NCBI GenBank assembly: GCA_003388545.1
Contig: QQVI01000314.1
Location: 1 to 35,411 of the forward strand
From: Actinomycetota bacterium
Lineage (GTDB): Bacteria > Actinomycetota > Acidimicrobiia > Spongiisociales > ZC4RG35
Direction: 5' to 3'
Length of the DNA stretch: 35,411 nucleotides
The position numbers and the translations under genes are program-made. This document shows, in pieces, positions 23,909-29,371 of this stretch; the stretch's first letter is position 1, and each line of letters opens with the position of its first letter. The notes beneath the pieces were generated by a model. The model was not told where the DNA came from. It searched no databases and saw nothing but the letters and a program-made list of their open reading frames with translations.

Positions 23909-24915
23909 CAGAGGAGCCCTTGCGCCCGCAGGTAGGCCTCTTGATCCTCGAGCAAGCCCCAGGCTCCGTCGAGGACCACCCCTGACACCGATGCACCGCC
24001 GTCAGGTCCGGTGAACCGCGTGGCCGAGAGAGCACAACCCGAAAGATCAGCACCCGTGAGATCGGCCCCGCAGAAGTCGGCTCCCTCCAAATCGGAGGCT
24101 GACAGATCGGCCCCCGATAGGTTTGCACCCCGCAGGTCACTCAGCGACAGATTGGAGCCCCTCAGGTCGGATCCCGACAGGTCGACCCCCCGCAGGTCGC
24201 AATTCTTCAGGTAGAGCCGACTTAGATCGCGCGTCGCTGGAGCCCACTCACGGAGATCGAGACCCAGCATGACCCTGGTTCGATACTTGTCGTAGGAAGG
24301 AGCTTCGAGGAACCGGCGAAGCTGCTCAGGTCGCAGAGATCCGGTTGTGAAGCGCTCGGTGCCTGTGGCCGGATCCGCGTTGTTGTGGTAGCTGGAGTTC
24401 TCCTCCCACCATCCCAGCCGGTCCTCGGCGAGCAGCTCGATCCGCTTGACCCACTTCAGGGATTTGTAGAAGTAACGGCCCGGGGTGACGACCCGTACCG
24501 GGCCGCCGTGCTCCAGAGGCAACGGCTCGCCGTCTACCGAATGGACGAGCCACGAGTTGCTACGGGCCAATTCCAGTGGAAGTGACGTGTGGTGGTCTCG
24601 CTGGCTGTAGGCGACGAAGGAGACGAACCGTGCGTCGGGGGCAACCCCGGCTCGGTCGAGGAGGTTCGACAGTGGGACCCCGGTGAACTCGGTGTCGAAC
24701 CTGGTCCACGACGTGACGCAATGCACGTCGAAGCGGATGCTCTGGTCTGCGTTGGACAGGAACGAGTCGAGGTCGATCTCGAGCGGGCTGGAGACGAGGC
24801 CATCGATGGTGAGGCTCCAAGAAGAAGGGTCGGCCGCCAGGTCCTCAGTGGGTGCTCTCTCCCCAACGATCGGAAATCGCCGGGTCTCTATTTGTCCGGG
24901 TGGCAGTCGGGTCAC
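23908..24915 (-). CDS. Molybdopterin-dependent oxidoreductase (sulfite-oxidase fold) fused to a pentapeptide-repeat domain
   Basis: The 335-residue protein has two parts. Residues about 1-215 match the oxidoreductase molybdopterin-binding domain: WSLTIDGLVSSPLEIDLDSF, then VHCVTSWTRFD with the Cys expected to bind molybdenum, FTGVPLSNLLDRAG, HTSLPLELA and the block LEHGGPVRVVTPGRYFYKSLKWVKRIEL. No Tat or Sec signal is visible, so it is probably cytoplasmic. Residues about 238-305 are a run of pentapeptide repeats of the A(D/N)LxG type (LRGANLSGADLSASDLEGADFCGADLTGADL), which fold as a right-handed beta helix. I know of no common family with this fusion. GTG 24915 overlaps the LCP stop as GTGA. 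The physiological substrate is unknown. Confidence 0.87.
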   Translation of the reverse strand: MTRLPPGQIETRRFPIVGERAPTEDLAADPSSWSLTIDGLVSSPLEIDLDSFLSNADQSIRFDVHCVTSWTRFDTEFTGVPLSNLLDRAGVAPDARFVSFVAYSQRDHHTSLPLELARSNSWLVHSVDGEPLPLEHGGPVRVVTPGRYFYKSLKWVKRIELLAEDRLGWWEENSSYHNNADPATGTERFTTGSLRPEQLRRFLEAPSYDKYRTRVMLGLDLREWAPATRDLSRLYLKNCDLRGVDLSGSDLRGSNLSLSDLRGANLSGADLSASDLEGADFCGADLTGADLSGCALSATRFTGPDGGASVSGVVLDGAWGLLEDQEAYLRAQGLL

Positions 24916-25976
24916 CCGGCGTCGCCGAGGTCACTCTCGGCGGTGGTGGGCGACAGGAATTCGTCGACGAGCTGCTCGGGATCTGCAGTTACGACCAGGA
25001 CGGCCGCTCCAGAGTCGGCGACATAGTCGGTGACCGGAAGCTCGATTTCGACCAACGAATCGTCGTCGAAGCCCCGGAATGTGGTGGCGAGGCCCACGGC
25101 GTCCATCATCGAGAGATTGTCGTCAACGGTCACGAAAGGAGCCACCGCCTGGGCGATGCCGATGATGTCCTGAGGATTGGAGAAGTCAGCGATCTGGCCC
25201 ATCATCGCAATGAGGAACTCACGCTGCCGCTCGTTTCGCACCAGGTCGGAGACGCCTTCCATGGTCTGCCATCCATCGTCGGTGAGCTCCTGGGTGTGTC
25301 GAGAGCGAAGCCACGCCAATGTCTGCTCACCATCGGCATCGGTGCAGCCGGCAGGGAGTTGGAGATCGGCGCGGGAGTCGCGAACCGGGTTCTCTACACA
25401 AATCTCATATCCCCCAACTGCGTCGACAGCATCCTGGAATCCGGCGAGGTCGACCATCGCGAAGTGGTCCACGGGCACGCCGATCAGCTCCTCCACGGTC
25501 TGGACGAGCACGCTTGGCCCGTTGCGCGACCCACAACCTTCAAGGGTCTCGTTGATCCTCCACTGGCCCTCGTCTTCGCAGACGCTGTCGACCCAGAGAT
25601 CGCGCGGAATCGACATGATCCCGGCCTTCTGAGTGGAACGGTCCCTGATCATCACCATGATGACGTCGGCACGCTGACCTTCGAAGTCACCAAAGCCTTC
25701 CGTGTCGTCGAGGCTCTGCCTGGAATCCGAGCCCACGAGGATCGCGACATCGAGCCCGTCACCTGAAGGTGGGACGGTGATCTCACCGTCGGAGTACGAC
25801 GGGTCCCCGGGCTCGAGATCTTCCTGGCCAGGGCCACCATCTTCCGATGCCGCCTGAGGGCGATCGATCGAGACACGCTGCACGTCACCCCAGGTGGACG
25901 CGGCCAAGTAGGCCGCGGCACCGAACAACAGTGCAAGTGCGGCCCCGACGAGAAAGAGAATGCGTTTACGGTTCAA
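24912..25976 (-). CDS. LytR-CpsA-Psr (LCP) family cell-wall ligase
   Basis: LCP proteins transfer undecaprenyl-linked polymers such as teichoic acids, arabinogalactan or capsule to peptidoglycan outside the membrane. After an N-terminal membrane helix (residues 6-25, ILFLVGAALALLFGAAAYLAA) the LCP domain begins near residue 75: LVGSDSR, then GQRADVIMVMIRDRSTQKAGIMSIPRDLWV with the conserved Arg-Asp pair, INETLEGCG, VPVDHFAMVDLAGFQDAVDAVGG and the EQTLAWLRSRH block. The frame is open to 26246, but upstream residues lack membrane-protein character and overlap the NUDIX gene; TTG 25976, just before NRKRIL, is the only plausible start and yields 354 residues. A weak GGTGAT precedes it. The product fits an actinobacterial cell envelope. 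Confidence 0.92.
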   Translation of the reverse strand: MNRKRILFLVGAALALLFGAAAYLAASTWGDVQRVSIDRPQAASEDGGPGQEDLEPGDPSYSDGEITVPPSGDGLDVAILVGSDSRQSLDDTEGFGDFEGQRADVIMVMIRDRSTQKAGIMSIPRDLWVDSVCEDEGQWRINETLEGCGSRNGPSVLVQTVEELIGVPVDHFAMVDLAGFQDAVDAVGGYEICVENPVRDSRADLQLPAGCTDADGEQTLAWLRSRHTQELTDDGWQTMEGVSDLVRNERQREFLIAMMGQIADFSNPQDIIGIAQAVAPFVTVDDNLSMMDAVGLATTFRGFDDDSLVEIELPVTDYVADSGAAVLVVTADPEQLVDEFLSPTTAESDLGDAG

Positions 25977-26037
25977 GAATGAATCACCAGCGCCTGGAGA
26001 GTCTATACCCGTTGCGCCCGCAACTACACCTGGAAGA

Positions 26038-26565
26038 TCAGTCCAAACGGAGCAGAAGTCGGACCATGTGGGCAGTGGCTCCCCACAGTGTGTCACCGCC
26101 CAAGTCGAAGTACCAGGCCTTCCAGGACTGCCAAGGGACAAACGCCCACTGAGCGGAGTCGGCGAGGTCGGACAGCCTGGGGTGATAGATCTTCTCAACT
26201 TCTCGCTCTGAGCGCACCAGGTCGAGCGGAGTGGCGATCCTGGCAACGACCGGAACCACCATCAGAGTGAATTCGACGGTGTCGATCGGCTCGAGGAAGC
26301 CGAGCACCTCCACCTGCTCGGCATCGATCCCGACCTCTTCGTGTGCCTCCCTGATGGCCGTTCCCACGGGTCCATCATCGCCGGGGTCGGGCCTTCCGCC
26401 CGGGAATGAGATATGGCCGGCGTGGGTCGGCATGGTGTCGGGGCGCTTGGTGAGGATCATGCGTATGTCCCCGTCTCCGTCCTCATAGAGCGGGATCAGG
26501 ACCGCCGCTTGAGGCTTGTCTCCGGGCTCGGGATGTGTGTCGACGTGGTGGAGTTGATCCCACAT
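26038..26565 (-). CDS. NUDIX hydrolase, CoA pyrophosphatase type
   Basis: The product of about 175 residues contains MILTKRPDTMPTHAGHISFPGGRPDPGD, which matches the CoA-pyrophosphatase motif that precedes the Nudix box, then REAHEEVGID, the core of the Nudix box that binds Mg2+. Family members split CoA into 3',5'-ADP and 4'-phosphopantetheine, controlling CoA turnover or removing oxidised CoA. The Nudix Glu before the helix is Asp here, as is usual in this subgroup. The frame is open to 26760 but the extra part runs antisense through the divergent GNAT gene. ATG 26565 is chosen; a TATCCT box lies 9 nt upstream. LCP, the next gene, follows after 61 nt. Confidence 0.88.
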   Translation of the reverse strand: MWDQLHHVDTHPEPGDKPQAAVLIPLYEDGDGDIRMILTKRPDTMPTHAGHISFPGGRPDPGDDGPVGTAIREAHEEVGIDAEQVEVLGFLEPIDTVEFTLMVVPVVARIATPLDLVRSEREVEKIYHPRLSDLADSAQWAFVPWQSWKAWYFDLGGDTLWGATAHMVRLLLRLD

Positions 26566-26592
26566 GGATTGATCAGGATACGACGGAGGCGG

Positions 26593-26620
26593 TTGGACAT
26601 CGTCTCTGCTCGGATAGGCT
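26593..26620 (+). promoter_or_regulatory. Promoter of the GNAT-EEP unit (TTGGAC - 16 nt - TAGGCT)
   Basis: TAGGCT (26615-26620) lies exactly 6 nt before the GTG at 26627, the same -10 sequence and spacing as the trpS leader promoter. TTGGAC (26593-26598) is 16 nt upstream. The transcript is expected to be leaderless. The same 61-nt gap holds the divergent NUDIX promoter. Confidence 0.6.
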
Positions 26621-26626
26621 GTTGCG

Positions 26627-27211
26627 GTGCCCGCTTCACGAATCGAGACAGAGCGACTCCTGATCCGCCGGTTTTCCAAGAAGGACACGGGGGCACTCAA
26701 CGATGCGATCAGGGTTTCTCTGCCCGATCTCAACGAGTGGCTTCCCTGGGCGCGCACCAACTACCAGAGCGGCGACGCCAGTGCCTTCATCAGAGACTCG
26801 GTCCAGGCATGGAAGGAAGAGCGGGCCTGGGACTACACGATTCGCCACCAAGACGACCCGGATCGGCATCTCGGGAATATCTCGATGTGGACCGTCTCCA
26901 AGCTCGGCAAGATCGCCGAGATTGGCTATTGGGTGCGCAGCGACGAGACCTCGAAGGGCATCTGCACCGAGGCAGCCGACGCCATCCTTGGCCAGGCTTT
27001 CGGCAACCTCGGCTTCCACAAGGTGATCATGCGGATCGCGGTTGGCAACAACGCCTCTACACGAGTCGCCGAAAAGCTCGGCTTCACTAAGGAGGGGACG
27101 CTTCGCGAAGAGTTGTTGATCAGAGGCAACTGGGTAGACCACACGCTCTGGTCGCTTCTCGACCGGGAGTTCCACACGCTGCATCGTGGCCACATCAGGA
27201 GCAAGGGCTGA
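26627..27211 (+). CDS. GNAT family N-acetyltransferase (RimJ/RimL-like)
   Basis: The 194-residue protein opens with IETERLLIRRFSKKDTGALNDAI, typical of the RimJ/RimL branch of acetyl-CoA-dependent acetyltransferases. IAEIGYWVRSDETSKGICTEAADAILGQAF covers motif A, with SDETSKGICTEA in place of the usual R/QxxGxG/A acetyl-CoA loop, and VIMRIAVGNNASTRVAEKLGFTKEGTLRE covers motif B with the NxxSxxvaeklGF signature. RimJ/RimL enzymes acetylate N-termini of ribosomal proteins, but many relatives act on antibiotics or small amines, so the substrate is open. GTG 26627 directly follows a promoter. The endonuclease-like gene starts 25 nt after its stop and is probably cotranscribed. Confidence 0.9.
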   Translation: MPASRIETERLLIRRFSKKDTGALNDAIRVSLPDLNEWLPWARTNYQSGDASAFIRDSVQAWKEERAWDYTIRHQDDPDRHLGNISMWTVSKLGKIAEIGYWVRSDETSKGICTEAADAILGQAFGNLGFHKVIMRIAVGNNASTRVAEKLGFTKEGTLREELLIRGNWVDHTLWSLLDREFHTLHRGHIRSKG

Positions 27212-27236
27212 GCGGTCGACCGCCCCGTCCATCATC

Positions 27237-27893
27237 ATGACCCGAATCCGCTTGATGACCGCCAATGTGCTCGAAGACGAGTCCGATACCGAACAACTCG
27301 GCGCGTTGATCGATCGGGTGAATCCGGATCTCGTGTTCCTGCAGGAGATGACAGAGGGCCCGTCGAAACTCCTGGAGGAGCGATTCGAGCACCACTTCCT
27401 CTATCCCAGCGAGGAGTACGAGGGCCGGGGGGTCGCCTCGAAGCTCCCCGCTGAGTGCGGCTCGGTGGAGATCCCCTGGCGCCCCGGCACGTACGCCAGG
27501 TTGGAACTCGATGGTCGGACTCTCGTGGCAGGCGGATTTCACATGTCGAACCCGATCCAGTTTCCCTGGTGGCGATCGTTCCGGGAGCGGCGGGATCAGC
27601 TAGAAGCGCTGATGGCTTGGGCCGATCAGGTCGAAGCCGATCATCTGTTGCTCGCCGGTGACTTCAACTCGAGCCCTTCCTGGCCGTTGTACCGCCAACT
27701 CATCGAGCGATGGGACGACCTGGTCGCCGATGCCTCCGAAGATCCGGAGCGAACCTGGAGCTGGCGGCCGGGCTGGCCCAGATTGCTCCGCATCGACCAC
27801 GTCTTTGGTCGCGGCGTACGGCCGATCGGCGCCACGGTCGAACCGGTCTTCGGCTCCGACCACCAAGCGGTCATCGTCGACCTGGAAGTGTGA
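27237..27893 (+). CDS. Endonuclease/exonuclease/phosphatase (EEP) family protein
   Basis: The product of about 218 residues has the DNase I/EEP fold: MTANVLEDESD with the Asn of the first metal site, DLVFLQEMTEG with the metal-binding Glu, LLAGDFNSSPSW with the catalytic Asp-x-Asn, RIDHVFGRG, and the terminal SDHQAVIVDLEV with the Asp-His pair. Members include DNases, phosphatases and sphingomyelinase-like enzymes. No signal peptide is visible, so it is probably cytoplasmic. A longer in-frame version from GTG 27186 would overlap the GNAT gene; ATG 27237 directly before TRIRLMTANV is preferred. The stop lies 33 nt before repeat copy C. Substrate is not predictable. Confidence 0.88.
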   Translation: MTRIRLMTANVLEDESDTEQLGALIDRVNPDLVFLQEMTEGPSKLLEERFEHHFLYPSEEYEGRGVASKLPAECGSVEIPWRPGTYARLELDGRTLVAGGFHMSNPIQFPWWRSFRERRDQLEALMAWADQVEADHLLLAGDFNSSPSWPLYRQLIERWDDLVADASEDPERTWSWRPGWPRLLRIDHVFGRGVRPIGATVEPVFGSDHQAVIVDLEV

Positions 27894-27926
27894 GTGGACT
27901 GCGTGGCCAGCGCTCTCGAGTTGAGA

Positions 27927-28042
27927 TTCCTTAGGTATGGCGTCTCATATTTGATAGCTACGGCGACCAGAAACGGCGCCGGCCGAACCCGTCCCTTTCC
28001 TTTTCCCCACCGCCTCATATATGAGACGTGATACCTAAGGAA
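27927..28042 (+). repeat. 116-bp inverted-terminus repeat element, copy C
   Basis: The element runs from TTCCTTAGGTATGGCGTCTC (27927) to ATACCTAAGGAA (28031-28042), plus orientation. The right end carries CTCATATATGAGAC. Its last 72 bases including four flanking CGCG bases (27975-28046) match copy D with one mismatch. It sits in the convergent gap between the EEP and GNAT genes and reaches 28 nt into the GNAT frame, giving its last eight residues and stop. Copies A and D also have CGCG just outside the right end, copy B has CGGG. Confidence 0.87.
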
Positions 28043-28725
28043 CGCGGATCTGAAGCGGGATCGACTTCTCTGCTCATGATCCACGCATGTTTGCCGACCT
28101 GCCGGATCTTCTCGAAGCCATACTCCTCGAACAACTCGGCCGTGGCGCTGAACAGGAAACGGCCCTGCGCATCCCGCCCTGCCGTGACCTCGGGGATGGC
28201 TTCCACCAGGCCCCCGCCGCGCTTTGAGATCTGGTCGAGTGCGCCTTCGAGAGCAACCCGAGCGATGCCACGCCCCCGGTGCTTCCGGTCGACGAAGATG
28301 CACGTGATGCGCCAGTCGGGTAGAGGCGGCGGATCCTGGTCGTACTTCCGCTTGTGTTTGATGTTGGACAGCTCGTCCGGGTCGCCGTACTGACACCAAC
28401 CCTGAGCTCGACCTCCCTCGTCGATCACCATTGCCGCGTGAGCACGATCGGTTCGGACTCGCTCTTCCTTCACGGTGCGATGGTCTATGTCTCGCCGACC
28501 ACATTCGGGGTGGTAGCCGATACACCAGCAGCCTCCATAGATGCCGTTGTTGCGTTCGACCAATTCCGCGAACTCCTCCCAAGTCGCGGCACTCAGCTCA
28601 TGAACGGTGAATTCGGCTCGGCTCGAAATTGTCGATCTCCACGAGCAGACGATAGGCCGGCAGCCTCGTGGCGCGCACGACCGCGCCCAAGATCGTCTTG
28701 TCCTAGCCGATCCTCGCCATGACAA
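28015..28725 (-). CDS. GNAT family N-acetyltransferase; start unclear, 3' end in repeat copy C
   Basis: From about base 28612 the frame encodes a recognisable acetyltransferase: VHELSAATWEEFAELVERNNGIYGGCWCIGYH, ERVRTDRAHAAMV, QGWCQYGDPDELSNIKHKRKY, and WRITCIFVDRKHRGRGIARVALEGAL with the acetyl-CoA-binding RGRGIA motif, then ELFEEYGFEKIRQVGKHAWIMSREV. The Cys-containing GGCWC block is typical of one GNAT subgroup of unknown substrate. The only in-frame ATG/GTG/TTG before the conserved region is TTG 28725, yet the first 37 codons look non-coding (Arg/Ser/Trp-rich); ATT 28629 is an unusual alternative. The N-terminus may therefore be damaged. The last eight residues (SLGITSHI) come from the repeat element. 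It overlaps the ATPase gene by 23 nt if TTG is used. Confidence 0.72.
   Translation of the reverse strand: MSWRGSARTRRSWARSCAPRGCRPIVCSWRSTISSRAEFTVHELSAATWEEFAELVERNNGIYGGCWCIGYHPECGRRDIDHRTVKEERVRTDRAHAAMVIDEGGRAQGWCQYGDPDELSNIKHKRKYDQDPPPLPDWRITCIFVDRKHRGRGIARVALEGALDQISKRGGGLVEAIPEVTAGRDAQGRFLFSATAELFEEYGFEKIRQVGKHAWIMSREVDPASDPRSLGITSHI
28598..28702 (-). pseudogene. Possible remnant of a CsaA-like tRNA-binding-domain gene
   Basis: Directly after the TAG of the ATPase gene, in the same frame, a 34-codon stretch continues as ILGAVVRATRLPAYRLLVEIDNFEPS and ends in TGA. Its third codon positions are mostly G or C, unlike the GNAT frame over the same bases. GAVVRA...LPAYRL.VEID resembles the RVGTVVRAEP...KPAYKLWIDFG segment of CsaA/tRNA-binding domains, with a short deletion. 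There is no good start codon. It is either a decayed fragment or chance similarity. Confidence 0.3.
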
Positions 28726-29224
28726 ACGCTGCCCTGTCGGCGACCGACGCCCTGGGTAGCTCCAACAAGTCGTAGCCCAGATCCTCGTATGCCGCGACCA
28801 CCTCCCGGTAGAACTTCTCGGCCTGAGCGAAGGTCGCGTTCCTCATATCGTCGGTCGTGTATATCGCCTTCCACGGCGATGCGACGAAAACCGGGCTCCG
28901 ATATCGGTGCGACGATGCGGCTTCCATCGCCGGTGTGACGTCCAGTCCGAAGACTGCTGCATACGCGACGCAGTCGGGCAAGCCTCGATCAAAGAAGGTC
29001 AACGTCGACTCCTTGGCTGCCGAGTATTTCTCGAGAGACCTCGAGATCAGCCTTTCTACGAACAGCTCCGGCCGATCATCGAGCGACTGTTGCCCTGCCT
29101 CGGCTCGATGCTCGGCGATCAACTCGCGCGCCGGCTCCGCCACCGTTTCGAACGTGAGTCCCAGTGCGGCGATGAGGCTGGTCTTTCCGGTGCCCAGCCC
29201 TCCTGTTATGACGTAGCGAGGCAT
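28703..29224 (-). CDS. P-loop ATPase/kinase-like protein (AAA_28 type)
   Basis: The 173-residue protein starts MPRYVITGGLGTGKTSLIAAL, with a Walker A P-loop (GGLGTGKTS) at residues 8-16, then FETVAEPARELIAEHRAEAGQQ, LEKYSAAKESTLTFFDRGLPDCVAYA where FDRG looks like the Walker B/DRG segment, and a short lid region EKFYREVVAAYEDLGYDLLELP near the C-terminus. This layout fits the AAA_28 family, related to NadR-type nucleotide kinases; the substrate is unknown. The ATG at 29224 is only 76 nt from repeat copy D. It and the GNAT gene lie between two same-orientation repeat copies. Confidence 0.82.
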   Translation of the reverse strand: MPRYVITGGLGTGKTSLIAALGLTFETVAEPARELIAEHRAEAGQQSLDDRPELFVERLISRSLEKYSAAKESTLTFFDRGLPDCVAYAAVFGLDVTPAMEAASSHRYRSPVFVASPWKAIYTTDDMRNATFAQAEKFYREVVAAYEDLGYDLLELPRASVADRAAFVMARIG

Positions 29225-29299
29225 CCTCGAGCAAGGCTAGAGAGGAGGCCACGAGTGGCCTCGGGTTGGCGCGCTGCTCGTTTTGCAACGACTGGTAGA

Positions 29300-29371
29300 G
29301 GCGCCGGCCGAACCCGTCCCTTTCCTTTTCCCCACCGCCTCATATATGAGACGTAATACCTAAGGAACGCG
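29300..29371 (+). repeat. Repeat element copy D, right-end fragment
   Basis: Bases 29300-29371 match 27975-28046 of copy C at 71 of 72 positions, including the CTCATATATGAGACG palindrome, ATACCTAAGGAA terminus (29356-29367) and CGCG beyond it. The left terminus TTCCTTAGGTATGG is absent. About 13 bases further left (AACGACTGGTAGAG) weakly resemble the core of copy A, so truncation probably lies near 29288. The fragment ends directly beside the complement of the nuoN stop codon (29372-29374). Confidence 0.85.

Noticed and set aside
25977-26246. N-terminal extension of the LCP protein
   Set aside because: The upstream part overlaps the NUDIX gene in another frame and lacks conserved sequence. 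The membrane helix expected at the start of LCP proteins follows directly after TTG 25976.
26566-26760. N-terminal extension of the NUDIX protein
   Set aside because: The extra 65 codons run antisense through the GNAT gene and its promoter and are Arg/Ser-rich. ATG 26565 with a TATCCT box upstream is the better start.
28907-29356. Plus-strand frame ending in PFPFPHRLIYET, similar to the end of the DUF2207 protein
   Set aside because: The shared tail comes only from the repeat element read in the same frame (copies D and A), not from homologous proteins. The rest is antisense to the ATPase gene.
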